64,000 nucleotides of DNA from Pantoea sp. alder81. GTDB lineage: Bacteria; Pseudomonadota; Gammaproteobacteria; Enterobacterales; Enterobacteriaceae. The stretch covers positions 1-64,000 of the forward strand of contig NZ_JAIUDA010000014.1 of assembly GCF_020179835.1 (NCBI RefSeq). The letters run 5' to 3'. A program made the position numbers and the translations under genes. Below are positions 15,661 to 24,690 of this stretch, in pieces (within the stretch, counting starts at the first letter, position 1; every line of letters begins with the position of its first letter). Below the pieces are notes generated by a model. It searched no databases, had not been told where the DNA came from, and saw only the letters and a list, made by a program, of their open reading frames with translations.

Positions 15661-17475
15661 TTAAGCGTGATCGGTCAGCGCCTGCGCCGCACAGATGAGA
15701 GCCAGGTGGCTCAACCCCTGTGGCATGTTGCCGCGCCACTCGCCGCTGCGGACATCAAACATTTCATTGAAGGTTTCGACGTTACCGCGCTGGCAAAGCT
15801 TATCCATAATCTCTTCCATTGCCTCTTCGGCTACCCGGGTGTCACCCGTGGCCGCCAGCGCTTCGACCATCCAGAAAGAGCAGGCAATAAACGTGCTTTC
15901 TTCCTGCTCAACGCCGCTGTAACGGTATAGCATCGCGCTGCCGTGGCCCAAGTCCTCCCGGATGGCACGATAGGTGGCACGCATGCGTTCCGGGTTAACC
16001 GTGTTGCCATAGTGGTGTACCAGCGCCAGAGCAGCATCGAGCTTACCGTCAGCGTGGGGATAGAAGAGGTAAGCCTGCTTTTCCTCTGACCAGCAGTACT
16101 CCTCAATCCATCCACTGATGCGATCCCGCTCCCGCTCCCAGCGCTGAACCCAGGTGGGTTCGATGTGTTTAGCTTTTGCCAGTGATACTGCGCTGTCGAG
16201 CGCCAGCCAGCAGGCCATTTTGGAGTGGGTATAATGCTGTTCGACCGGCAACTCCCAGATCCCGCTGTCTTTCTGACGCCACTGATCGGCACAGTAGTTC
16301 GCCAGCTCTCCCAGCATGCGTGAAGTTTCAAGATCCAGGATGTGGCCGGCACGGATGAAGAGTTCTGCCGTGGCCAGCATGTCGCCGTACATGCTGAGCT
16401 GAACCTGATCGCGTGCGTTGTTGCCGATACGAACAGGAAGAGAATGCTGATAACCGCGTAAGGAGGGGTAACTTTCTGCAGGCACCACACCGCCTTCCAG
16501 CGTGTAACAGGCGCGCAGCCGGGTGCCGTGGCGTATGATGGTTTTCGATAACCAGGAATAAGCGGCTTTACAGTCTTCCAGCGCGCCCAGGAAAACGAAC
16601 GATTTGATAATCAGGCAGGCGTCGCGCACCCATGCATAGCGATAATCATAATTCTTCTCTCCGCCAATGCCCTCGGGCAGTGAGGTGGTTGCCGCAGCGG
16701 CCAGTGCACCGGTTGGCGAATACCAGAGGAATTTGAGAGACAGCGCCGAGCGTCTGACGTGATCTGCATAACGGCCTGCGTAGCTCAGGCTGTGCGTCCA
16801 GTCGCGCCACGCCGTATGGCTGGTTTCAATACGGGCATCAATGGCTTTCAAATCAGGCACTGCCAGCGGCTCGCGCTCCGTCACCAGCAGGGCGACCAGC
16901 GAGTGGCTTTCAGGCCGGGAGCGAAGCGTTGCGCGTATTATCCCGTCGCCGCGCTCAGCGATCAGCCAGTCTTCAGTCGTGCGCAGCATCGCCATCAGGT
17001 CGGCAAGATGATAAACGTCCCCCTGTTCGGTGTTATCCCACCACGGTGAGCGTGTTTCGGCTGCGGTACCGAAGCGTAACGTCAGGCACAGTTCAACTTC
17101 GCCTTTAATCCCTTCAATACGTCTTGCCAGTTCGCTCCAGGGAAGACGACCGGCAAGCGTACTGTTAATCGACTCAGTAATGAGTACGCTGCCATCCTGC
17201 GTGATAAACCGTGTTTCCAGGACGTTGCTGTCAGGGCGGTAGGCCCGTTCCGTACGATAATCCTCAATGGGTTCAATCTGGAAGAAACCGCCGATCTCGG
17301 GGTCCAGCAGGCGGTCAAACAAGGGGGATGAATCAAGGTTTGGCGCACACCACCAGTCAATAGCCCCATCCGGGGCAATAAGTGCCACAGACCGACCTTC
17401 ACCAATGGCCGCATAGTCCCCAAGACGGGCAAACCCCTCCTCGCGCATCGGCGATCGTAGTATCTGATTATTCAT
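15661..17475 (-). CDS. Glycoside hydrolase family 15 protein (glucoamylase/trehalase-like)
   Basis: 604 residues from MNNQILRSPM, where AGGGAAGAGC precedes the ATG; the longer frame would run into the SDR gene. Signature pieces of the bacterial GH15 trehalase/glucoamylase group are present: YAAIGEGRSVALIAPDGAID near the start, YRYAWVRDAC in the catalytic barrel and the C-terminal GEWRGNMPQGLSHLALI. No signal peptide, so it is cytosolic. It follows the SDR gene by about 70 bp on the same strand. Enterobacterial and actinobacterial relatives act on trehalose or maltooligosaccharides, fitting an osmotic-stress theme. Confidence 0.85.
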   Translation of the reverse strand: MNNQILRSPMREEGFARLGDYAAIGEGRSVALIAPDGAIDWWCAPNLDSSPLFDRLLDPEIGGFFQIEPIEDYRTERAYRPDSNVLETRFITQDGSVLITESINSTLAGRLPWSELARRIEGIKGEVELCLTLRFGTAAETRSPWWDNTEQGDVYHLADLMAMLRTTEDWLIAERGDGIIRATLRSRPESHSLVALLVTEREPLAVPDLKAIDARIETSHTAWRDWTHSLSYAGRYADHVRRSALSLKFLWYSPTGALAAAATTSLPEGIGGEKNYDYRYAWVRDACLIIKSFVFLGALEDCKAAYSWLSKTIIRHGTRLRACYTLEGGVVPAESYPSLRGYQHSLPVRIGNNARDQVQLSMYGDMLATAELFIRAGHILDLETSRMLGELANYCADQWRQKDSGIWELPVEQHYTHSKMACWLALDSAVSLAKAKHIEPTWVQRWERERDRISGWIEEYCWSEEKQAYLFYPHADGKLDAALALVHHYGNTVNPERMRATYRAIREDLGHGSAMLYRYSGVEQEESTFIACSFWMVEALAATGDTRVAEEAMEEIMDKLCQRGNVETFNEMFDVRSGEWRGNMPQGLSHLALICAAQALTDHA

Positions 17476-17546
17476 TGCTCTTCCCTGCATGCTGAGACGA
17501 CAACGTGGCCGCTTTAGGCCACGTTCTTCAATAATCCTGCTGACAC

Positions 17547-18440
17547 TCAGACCGTGCCGGTGCCGCCATCGGAGCACCAGACCTGGCCGGAGGTGAAGCT
17601 GTTGGTGGTTTCAGCGAAGGTGATATAGAGAGGCGCAATTTCTGCCGGCTGGCCAGGACGGCCCAGCGGTGCGGTGGCACCAAACTGCTCAACTTTTTCC
17701 TGTGGCTGGCCGCCGCAGACCTGCAGAGGCGTCCAGTAAGGTCCGGGTGCGACAGCGTTAACGCGGATTTGCTGTTCGCCCAGCTGCTTCGCGAGGGCTT
17801 TGGTGAAAGCGGCTATCGACGCTTTTGTCTGAGCGTAGTCCAGTAAAATGGAGCTCGGTTCGTAGGCCTGTACTGAGGTAGTATTGATGATGGATGAACC
17901 GGAAGGCAGGTATTCCAGCGCCGCTTTGGTTATCCAGAACATCGCATAAACGTTGGTCTTAAATGTAGCGTCAAAATCTTCCGTAGAGAGCGTACGGATG
18001 GATTCATTAAACTGCTGACGGCCGGCATTATTAACCAGAATATCCAGACCATCTAATTGACTGGCAGCTTCGTTAACCAGTTTCTGACAAAATTCTTCTG
18101 AGCGAATATCGCCTGGGATAGCAACGGCTTTTCGTCCTTCGGCTTCGATTAATTTTACGACTTCTGCAGCATCCTGCTCTTCATCCGGCAGGTAATTAAT
18201 TGCGACATCGGCGCCTTCACGCGCATAAGCGATAGCAACGGCACGACCAATGCCGGAATCGCCACCTGTAATCAGTGCCTTACGGCCGGTAAGCCGTCCT
18301 GTTCCCCGGTAGCTGGTTTCACCGTGGTCGGGGCGTGGTTCCATTTTACTCGCCAGGCCAGGAACAGGCTGATGCTGTTTTTTAAACGGCGGCTTCGGAT
18401 ATTCCTGTGTGATGAGCGTTTTATTAGTGAATGAGTTCAT
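17547..18440 (-). CDS. YghA-like SDR oxidoreductase
   Basis: 297 residues, start supported by AAGGAGAC. After the 45-residue N-terminal extension typical of YghA and Bacillus general stress SDRs come the NAD(P) motif TGGDSGIGRA, the NNAG motif, the catalytic Ser in NTTSVQAY and YAQTK. It should reduce a carbonyl or oxidise an alcohol with NAD(P); YghA-type enzymes act on glyoxal-like aldehydes. It is the first gene of the unit that continues into GH15. Confidence 0.88.
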   Translation of the reverse strand: MNSFTNKTLITQEYPKPPFKKQHQPVPGLASKMEPRPDHGETSYRGTGRLTGRKALITGGDSGIGRAVAIAYAREGADVAINYLPDEEQDAAEVVKLIEAEGRKAVAIPGDIRSEEFCQKLVNEAASQLDGLDILVNNAGRQQFNESIRTLSTEDFDATFKTNVYAMFWITKAALEYLPSGSSIINTTSVQAYEPSSILLDYAQTKASIAAFTKALAKQLGEQQIRVNAVAPGPYWTPLQVCGGQPQEKVEQFGATAPLGRPGQPAEIAPLYITFAETTNSFTSGQVWCSDGGTGTV

Positions 18441-18844
18441 CTGTGTCTCCTTTTTGGTGAGTAAATTAAGCCTGGCAAAAATGTGATGTTTGTCACGCTG
18501 ACAGACATCAAAATTATATTTATTTATGAGCGCAGCGTAATTCCGCTGGGATATTGAGCATCTCTAATGAATAAGGCAGAGCGTATTGAAAACCAGAAGA
18601 GAGATGAGAAGATTCTTAATGAGGGTGTCAGACTTATAAATCAGATAATCAGTGTTTAGGAATCTGCCCGTTAATCTGTTCTCTTTAAATGAATGCATTA
18701 CCATTCAAATTAATGTCTGGTTCTGAATGATTTTTAATCGAAAAATAAACACGCTGTGACTGCAGCCAGGCGCGACGGATGCCCGAATTGTACCGGGCCC
18801 CCGAATGGCCCGTAATCATGCGTTTCTCTCAAACAGGGGACTGA
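18441..18844. other. Intergenic region upstream of the SDR gene
   Basis: About 400 bp of AT-rich DNA with no ORF or hairpin that I can support. It holds the promoter of the SDR-GH15 unit. Confidence 0.35.
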
Positions 18845-19207
18845 TTAGAATCGTATAGAAGGTGTTCTGATCAGTTTATCCGTCGGATAATAGTTCTCAT
18901 CACCATCTTTATCCGGTCGCAGGTATCCGCTTTCCGCCATCCAGCGGATCATGTCGGATAAATCAGAAAACAGCGCTTCTCTGTTGTTATCATTAATAAT
19001 ATATCTGTCCAGTTCAGTGATCACATCATCTGTGCGATGACTGAAGTTAATCCCGGGAGCAGGTGCGTGGAGTAATGAACCGCAGGCTTTGAGATGCCAG
19101 TTCAGCGTTAACTGTGGCCGGCATTCTGCGTGTTGCGGAAATTTACTGAGACAGTGTCCCCGAACGATCTTGTAGACCTCATCAAAACTGATTAACTGGT
19201 TTTTCAC
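18845..19207 (-). CDS. Hypothetical 120-aa protein
   Basis: Starts with GTG after GGAGGGTAA. The protein MKNQLISFDEVYKIVRGHCL has no recognised domain; it is polar, with helices in the N-terminal half and a Tyr/Asp-rich C-terminal half (WMAESGYLRPDKDGDENYYP) that could be a small winged-helix-like segment. It lies at the left border of the blue-light/biofilm module. Function unknown. Confidence 0.5.
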   Translation of the reverse strand: MKNQLISFDEVYKIVRGHCLSKFPQHAECRPQLTLNWHLKACGSLLHAPAPGINFSHRTDDVITELDRYIINDNNREALFSDLSDMIRWMAESGYLRPDKDGDENYYPTDKLIRTPSIRF

Positions 19208-19583
19208 TTACCCTCCGGACAATCCATGACAACGTGCAATTTTAACCGCTGGCTGTCAGCTCATATTTAACTCACTGACAAATTCACATTGATTTAAAAA
19301 CTTTACGCTGCGTTTACTACTCCTTCGAATATAGCAGAGTATTCAGGCTGCTAAGGAATACCCGTATCGGGAGTTATAACGGGTCATTACTGTCTCATTC
19401 CTGCCTTGATAACATTCAGGGTAAACCAACCTGTCTGCTGATATTTTTTTGTGTGGAGATGGCGGTAACGATTAAGGCGGTGGCGTGACTTTTTTGCGCA
19501 TCCTGCTGACGTATATCAGCGGAAGCGTTCGATCAGGAACAGGAGGTCTGTCAGAACGCTTCCGCTGCTTTCATCAACGGGAA
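19208..19583. other. Intergenic region holding a long perfect inverted repeat
   Basis: No ORF of coding quality. The notable structure is the 14-bp inverted repeat at 19517-19567. Confidence 0.4.
19517..19567. repeat. 14-bp perfect inverted repeat downstream of ariR
   Basis: CAGCGGAAGCGTTC (19517-19530) and GAACGCTTCCGCTG (19554-19567) are exact complements with a 23-base loop. It starts 17 bases beyond the ariR stop on the minus strand. There is no T-run, so it is a Rho-assisted or mRNA-protecting hairpin, or a protein site, rather than a classical terminator. Confidence 0.55.
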
Positions 19584-19850
19584 TCAGTCATCAGGTGTGT
19601 GTCCGACAACGATTTCAAGCGTCCTGCGAAGTGTGTCTGCCTGCCTGTCGCTGCACGCTGACTCAAGTTCCCTGATGAGATGGAGGATGAGGGATTTATT
19701 GGTCACGCGACCCTCTGCGGGCAGTACGCTGCATATCACCTCATTCAGCAAAGCGGCTTCGTCTTTGGCCTCAGGTCCAGCGCTGCGCATGAAACTGGCC
19801 AATCTGGTGTCAGTCAGTGCTGAAAGGATGTCGTCATTGTTCTGCATCAT
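19584..19850 (-). CDS. ariR: AriR (YmgB)-like biofilm/acid-resistance regulator
   Basis: 88 residues from the ATG pair at 19850, the same length as E. coli AriR. Matching stretches are TRLASFMRSAG, the middle VTNKSLILHLIRELES and the C-terminal DTLRRTLEIVVGHTPDD, close to AriR VNNKNIILSLIHSLE and VIRKTLEIVLRYTADD. AriR is a small helical dimer controlled by the BluR repressor in E. coli and affects the Rcs phosphorelay, biofilm and acid resistance. Here it stands alone, away from a ycgZ-ymgA operon. A second, damaged copy is at 26367. Confidence 0.82.
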   Translation of the reverse strand: MMQNNDDILSALTDTRLASFMRSAGPEAKDEAALLNEVICSVLPAEGRVTNKSLILHLIRELESACSDRQADTLRRTLEIVVGHTPDD

Positions 19851-20463
19851 CTTGTTCCGGTTAAGGTTTAATCCAGAAAAATTATAACCAAGACGGCAGA
19901 ATATGCGCGGTGCCCTCCTCCTGTGAGGGTCACGTTCAGAGTTTCGCCAGAGTCGCACGGGTGGCACATTAATGGGTACCTGTATTTGTTTTAATGATGG
20001 CAGATAAGGAAGCTGTGTCTGACGTCAGTCAGAATGAATCCTCAACTTCGTGTTCCGGTCATTAACCTGTAATACCGACTGTGACTGACCACGTTTCAGG
20101 AAGGCCTGCTTCCGGAAGTCAGCCGCTGAGTATAAAACTGCAGATATCGGTATATCTGATTTTATAAGGTGATTAGCACCTGCCTGAGTCGTGACCGGTC
20201 CTGCGACGCTTACAGGGCTCTGCCTGCCAGGTTAGCTATCCGCCGAAGTCATGAGGCATGTATATAGGAGATGTTAGGGCACAGTGATTGGCTGATACAA
20301 CACCTGCGACGCTGTGAAGCGTAGTAATGATCGCTGCCCCGCCAGACAGCGGGTATAAGTCATTTCATATCATCTGTCACGAGGTCAGCCAGGAGCGACT
20401 GATCCGGGCCACACAGCATGGCGGGAAGGTCTTCACGACATTTTTGCCTGAAATTCCACTTTA
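19851..20463. other. Region between ariR and the bluR relic
   Basis: About 600 bp without a convincing gene. The right end (from about 20330) probably holds the decayed 3' end of bluR in shifted frames. A TGACGTCA palindrome stands near 20020. Confidence 0.35.
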
Positions 20464-21121
20464 TCAGCGGACTGAACCCGCTCCACACCACATCAAATGG
20501 TGCTTATGATGTTCTGATGCACTGGCGGGGTAGCCTGTCACGTCAGGGCATATCTCGACCCGGCAACCCTGTCCGGTGAGGCGGATCGCTTCCATCAATA
20601 TCTCCGTGGCGTCATCAACGCTGACGGCTTCCAGGAAAAACCGGTACGGCATGACGACGGTATGATGCGTTGATCATGGTGTGCGCAAGCTGCACGACTG
20701 CATTGTGAAAGCGCGACTGTCGCAACGGAGCGTCCGGTCTGCGGGCACTGCGTAACGTTAAATTTAGCGGTCTGAGATAGCAGTTTACAAAGTCATCGCT
20801 GCAGTAGTCGCTCCCTGTCTGTCGGATGCGATCCTGCAGATGCTCACTGGAAGGATTGTCCAACTGAACATGCAGTTCCTTCCGGCGCTGCTCCCAGCCG
20901 CTGGCAGGCGCAGGATACCCGTTCAGTCGCAGGCGTACTTCGCTCAGCGCATCGCCGGAGGCTGTCAGATTAAGAATCTGATAAATGTGGGTCAGCTGCG
21001 CATCGGAATACCCGTCAGGCAGGGCGGGTGCGCCAACAAGGCCTGCACGCCGCCAGTTGCGAAGTATTCCCGGAAGTAAACCTGTCATTCCGCAGACGGT
21101 TTTGGTGGTGGGAGAGTTCAC
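20464..21121 (-). pseudogene. bluR: BluR-like MerR-type repressor, frameshifted
   Basis: A GTG start opens a frame whose first 65 residues resemble a divergent MerR HTH (GILRNWRRAGLVG, then YSDAQLTHIYQILNL), followed by the helical BluR/MlrA C-terminal region (LQDRIRQTGSDYCSDDFVNCYLRPLN). Near 20650 the match jumps to another frame, which continues FFLEAVSVDDATEILMEAIR to HHLMWCGAGSVR, the segment where E. coli BluR has a W-x-G motif. That second frame then stops early. A one-base indel plus 3' decay explains this. In E. coli, BluR represses ycgZ-ymgA-ariR and is relieved by BluF in blue light; loss here would leave these genes unrepressed unless a chromosomal BluR acts. Confidence 0.65.
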
Positions 21122-21259
21122 AGATGCCCCTTGTGGGGTGAATGGCCGCGGGCATTACTGCCGGGGGAGAGAACAGTCTGCGATCTTTTATACAAAGTTA
21201 AACCCTACACACCTGAAAACCGCGCTATGCCAATATCGGGGATATCAGTAATTAACTTT

Positions 21260-21502
21260 TCATGGCAATACGCAGTAGGTGGTGCGCATATTTTTTTCAC
21301 GCACCACCATATCCAGAGCCTGCCTGTCTTCTGCCAGAACATCGATACGTGCGTTAATGAGCGCAGAGAATCGCTCAGCATTAACAGCGTGAGGCGCATT
21401 CTGTTCAAGAACGGCCAGGTTAAATTCACCTTCGCCTATAAACCGCTTCAGTAGAGCGATGTGAATATCGAGCTCTGCGTTACAATACCAGACCATTTTC
21501 AT
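21260..21502 (-). CDS. Hypothetical 80-aa helical protein
   Basis: A good GTGAGG site precedes MKMVWYCNAELDIHIALLKR. The protein is mostly helical (FIGEGEFNLAVLEQN, ALINARIDVLAEDRQAL) with no recognised family. Its orientation and size fit the cluster of small regulators around bluF, but no sequence relation to YcgZ, YmgA or AriR is evident. Confidence 0.5.
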   Translation of the reverse strand: MKMVWYCNAELDIHIALLKRFIGEGEFNLAVLEQNAPHAVNAERFSALINARIDVLAEDRQALDMVVREKNMRTTYCVLP

Positions 21503-21884
21503 TCGAACCTCACTTCAGGAGGCTAAACGAGCCCTGTCGACCTGACGTTATTAAACCAGAATGCAGATAATTATTCAGGATGAGTATTTCATTTTTTATA
21601 AAAAGTAACGAGCTATTTTAATTTATGAGTTTTTGTCCTTTATATAACGTGCATAATAACTAAGCGAGACGGAAAGGCAACAACACAACCCATTGAAATA
21701 TAGTGCAAAAAATAGTAATCCCCCTAGAGCTAGGCTTAACAATTTAAACTTAGAAGGCCCATATCTGTCATACGACATATAAGGTATTCTGAAAGCATGT
21801 TTTGAAACGAGAATCTTATCTGTACATTATTTATGAGTTAAATTACGTTTCGCACTGTGAAATGACTATTACGCAGGAATGATG
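21503..21884. other. AT-rich divergent promoter region
   Basis: About 380 bp of AT-rich DNA between the divergent 80-aa gene and ycgZ. CTGTACAT occurs at 21820-21827, about 60 bases before ycgZ, and recurs before the gene at 26030. No ORF. Confidence 0.4.
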
Positions 21885-22130
21885 ATGCGACAGGACGGCT
21901 TACCCCCCGGAAAAGATACGGGGCTGCCTGGCTATTTAAACCAAATTACCGATCCGGTTCAGATGGAATTGCTGGGGAATATTACCGTCGAAATTCTCAG
22001 GCAGGAAAGGCGCCTGACCCGTAACGCTATCTGCCTTAAGCTTGTAGGGCGAATCGATGAAGCTCACGATCCAGAAGAAGAAAGGCATTTACGCGCGCTT
22101 CTGGGCATGTTGTTTAAAAAGGAATGGTGA
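21885..22130 (+). CDS. ycgZ: YcgZ-like connector protein, copy 1
   Basis: 81 residues. Three ATGs occur in tandem at 21879, 21882 and 21885; the last is best spaced from CAGGA. The protein shares the YcgZ pattern: QMELLGNITVEILRQERRLTRNAICLKLVGRID followed by EEERHLRALLGMLF, against E. coli QETLGEIVTEILKDGRNLSRKSLCAKLL and EEQKHYNALIGLLF. E. coli YcgZ is part of the BluR-controlled set acting through Rcs to change biofilm matrix and capsule. It appears intact and is monocistronic here. Confidence 0.8.
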   Translation: MRQDGLPPGKDTGLPGYLNQITDPVQMELLGNITVEILRQERRLTRNAICLKLVGRIDEAHDPEEERHLRALLGMLFKKEW

Positions 22131-22320
22131 CATGCTCTACTTCTGAAATGGCATCTCAGCATGCAGATGCCTGACCTTGAAGACCGGAGTGATAAGATGC
22201 TGATACGATGAAGAAAGTGTCGTCCCTGACAGTTTCTCCGGCCGGTTCACGCGATGGCGCAACCGATGAGGTCATTCACGTTGTCGTTTTCCGGCCAGAG
22301 CCGGACTACGTCTCCTGGCG

Positions 22321-22581
22321 TCAGTTCTTCTCGTCGTTCAGGCCTGCAAGCGTTTGCAGGTATGGCACATGGCGGAAGGCCTGCTCCGGCTCATGAAAAC
22401 TTCTCAGCCAGCTGGTGGCCTCCGAAATTTCAGTGAGCCTCGCATTGCTGCCGCCTGCTCTGGACATGAAACCCAGTTCCGCAATGAGAGACTCAATGCT
22501 AATCTCCCGCTCGCTGAGTGCAAGGCTTAGTGCCGCTTCGCCAATGATGACGTGCCCTTTCCCGTCGTGTTGAATAGACAA
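22321..22581 (-). CDS. YmgA-like small protein with C-terminal extension
   Basis: Starts with TTG after a strong GGAGG site seven bases upstream, which decides the start; the upstream frame is not credible. The 86 residues begin MSIQHDGKGHVIIGEAALSLA. The IGEAA...L...IS.ESLIAEL pattern resembles YmgA (ITGQAVLQIL...FSLQTLIKQL) and the other YmgA-like genes here. About 30 residues at the C-terminus (SWLRSFHEPEQAFRHV) have no counterpart in YmgA. Role inferred only from resemblance and neighbourhood. Confidence 0.6.
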   Translation of the reverse strand: MSIQHDGKGHVIIGEAALSLALSEREISIESLIAELGFMSRAGGSNARLTEISEATSWLRSFHEPEQAFRHVPYLQTLAGLNDEKN

Positions 22582-22778
22582 ATTAATTCCTCCATTAACG
22601 TTAATAACAACCTCACCACCAACTGTAGGCAATACAGTAGATTTTGCCGGGATAAAATTCCTAAACAGAATAATTGATTAATTTTCAGAAAATTTGAGTT
22701 AAGTCGAGTGGTTAGTCGATCCGCTGCTACACTCCCTGCGCTAGTTGTGAAATCTTTTTGTATGAATTGAGTTATTGA

Positions 22779-22807
22779 CCCCGTGGTGAAAGCCCGGGGG
22801 CTCTTTT
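22779..22807 (+). terminator. Terminator-like hairpin with T-run
   Basis: CCCCG (22779-22783) pairs with CGGGG (22795-22799), with an inner GG/CC pair around TGAAAG, followed by TTTT at 22804. The nearest plus-strand gene ends about 650 bp upstream, so it may end a small RNA. Confidence 0.5.
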
Positions 22808-23344
22808 ATCAGGATTATGTGCCCTGGTTTCTGCCCCCTTTCTGGTCCCGCCTCCCTCCGTCTTCACCTTTCAATGACGGCGGCGAATCGTAAACAATCA
22901 GCAGTTTTGAGTATCGTTATTCTTTATGTACTGGCTAACTTAAAAAGACTGCTAAATCCTGATTATCCTGTAACTAACTTAAATTAATTGTCGAGACACA
23001 TTGCGGTGAACTGACGCACTGCAAAAAAGTTGTTAATAAATTCATCTGATCGATACAGTGAGATTTTATTATTTTTTTTTGATTAAGTTAATAACGGCAG
23101 CAACGATCTTTTGTCATGGCTTATTATTGGAAATATATGTCCGTAAAGAAAATTTATGAATTCCTAATCGAAAAGCGTTCTTGTTCATCTTCAACAAGGT
23201 GTAAGTGTTATTTCTGTCCGATTTTAAGGGAAATTATGGTTGGTTTTCAGGTGTCGTTGTCACGCGTTCCGAAGTGTTTCAATTGTGCATTCTTTTGGAG
23301 AACTCAACAGCATTGCTGCATAAATAAATAATTTTTTAGCTTGC

Positions 23345-23420
23345 GCTCCGCTAATAATAAGGTGTCCGTAAAGCATACAGACTGCTATGGTGTGCGTGGA
23401 CAATCATAATTAAGCGGAGC
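23345..23420 (+). promoter_or_regulatory. Nested stem-loop in the bluF leader covering the ribosome binding site
   Basis: Three inverted-repeat pairs are nested in order: GCTCCGCT (23345-23352) with AGCGGAGC (23413-23420), TGTCC (23363) with GGACA (23398-23402), and GCATAC (23373) with GTGTGC (23390-23395, one G-U pair). The outermost right arm contains the GGAG ribosome binding site of bluF. If it forms in the mRNA it would block translation. Confidence 0.45.
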
Positions 23421-23425
23421 AGAGC

Positions 23426-24589
23426 ATGCTGACAACTATAATATACAGAAGCCATATTTTAGACGATGTACCCGTCAAAATTCTGCCGGGTATGGTAAGC
23501 CAGGCGAGCGGTTTCAACGCGAGCCGGAACGTCACGGGTATTCTGCTGTTTAATGGCACGCATTTCTTTCAGATCCTTGAAGGGCCTGAAGCAGGTGTAC
23601 AGGAAGTTTATGCGCGGATCTGCTCAGACAGGCGCCATCATAACGTCGTGGAACTGATGCGGGATTATTCCCCCTCACGCCGGTTCGGTAATGCAGGTAT
23701 GGAGCTCTTTGATTTGAGAACCCATGCTCAGGAGACCGTGTTGCAGGCGGTACTGGACAGAGGCACCTCCCGCTACCGGCTGACTTATGACGATCGCGGA
23801 CTCCAGTTCCTGAGAACCTTCGTCGAATCGCGCGAGAAAGAAAACTATTTCGAAGTGCTTCCCCCTGACTACTGGGAGTTTGTTCCGGCGGACAACGATC
23901 CCGTTACTTACGGGGATACGGGCATCAGCTTCAGACCGGTAGTGGATCCGCTGGGTCGTGAAGTGACGGCTATTGAAGCTATTCCTGACAGATTACAGGA
24001 CGGCCTTAATGATGATGAGCGCTATGAATATGACCTTGGTGCAGTATGCCTTGCGCTGAAAAAAGCCGGTAAAGCCTGCCCCGACGGGATCCCACTTTAT
24101 GTCACCATTCTGCCCATGACGCTGGTAGCGATTCCGGGCGCTGTTGGCCAGATAGTCAGTGCGATTGAATCCGCAGGGCTTGTGCCTGAGCAGGTTATCT
24201 TTGGGGTCAGTGAAAGAGAAGTCATATCGCAACTGGACGAATTTACGCGCGCCATCCGCTATCTCAGACAGGCGGGCATAAGCATTTCAATCGATAACTT
24301 TGGCGACGGTTCTGCAGGACTTTCTCTGCTGGCAACCGTTCAGCCTGACAGGGTTCGCATTGACGCCGGTATCATCCGCCATATTCACCGCAGCGGTCCT
24401 AAGCAGGCGGTTGTCCATGCCGTTATCAGATGCTGTTCAGCGCTTGAAATCAATATCATAGCCGCCGGCATTGAGCATCCGGAAGAGTGGATGTGGCTGG
24501 AAGCCGCAGGGATAATCGATTTTCAGGGGAGTCTGTTTTCCCCTGGCGGTGCTGCTGTTGCCTGGCCCGAGTCCAGAGAAGCGATGTAA
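23426..24589 (+). CDS. bluF: BluF-like BLUF-EAL blue-light sensor
   Basis: 387 residues with a good GCGGAGC site. Residues 1-95 form the FAD-binding BLUF domain: Tyr7 in TTIIYRSH, Asn32 in SRNVTGILLFNG and the FFQILEGPE motif. Residues about 145-385 are EAL-like but degenerate: no intact EAL (FRPVVDPLGREVTAIEA) and metal-binding residues are largely missing, as in E. coli BluF, which does not degrade c-di-GMP. In E. coli blue light lets BluF pull BluR off DNA. Here the partner bluR gene is broken, so the sensor is either orphaned or works with a BluR encoded elsewhere. Confidence 0.9.
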   Translation: MLTTIIYRSHILDDVPVKILPGMVSQASGFNASRNVTGILLFNGTHFFQILEGPEAGVQEVYARICSDRRHHNVVELMRDYSPSRRFGNAGMELFDLRTHAQETVLQAVLDRGTSRYRLTYDDRGLQFLRTFVESREKENYFEVLPPDYWEFVPADNDPVTYGDTGISFRPVVDPLGREVTAIEAIPDRLQDGLNDDERYEYDLGAVCLALKKAGKACPDGIPLYVTILPMTLVAIPGAVGQIVSAIESAGLVPEQVIFGVSEREVISQLDEFTRAIRYLRQAGISISIDNFGDGSAGLSLLATVQPDRVRIDAGIIRHIHRSGPKQAVVHAVIRCCSALEINIIAAGIEHPEEWMWLEAAGIIDFQGSLFSPGGAAVAWPESREAM

Positions 24590-24610
24590 TCGTCATCAGA
24601 TATCAGGGAC

Positions 24611-24634
24611 TCTTCCGGGTAATTTCCCGGAAGA
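24611..24634. terminator. Hairpin downstream of bluF
   Basis: TCTTCCGGG and CCCGGAAGA form a perfect 9-bp stem with a 6-base loop, starting 21 bases after the bluF stop. No T-run follows. It lies between convergent genes. Confidence 0.5.
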
Positions 24635-24690
24635 CGTCCGGTTACTGCCTGCTCTCGGCTGCTGGCTTGTCTATATCACACTTAAAAGAG

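Larger units (their letters stand above)
22582..23425. other. Long AT-rich region upstream of bluF
   Basis: About 840 bp. It holds a terminator-like hairpin at 22779 and a structured bluF leader at 23345. A 71-codon plus-strand ORF (23116-23331) lacks a ribosome binding site and has an unnatural composition. Confidence 0.45.

Noticed and set aside
23116..23331. 71-codon ORF before bluF
   Set aside because: No ribosome binding site, Cys-rich random composition, in AT-rich leader DNA.
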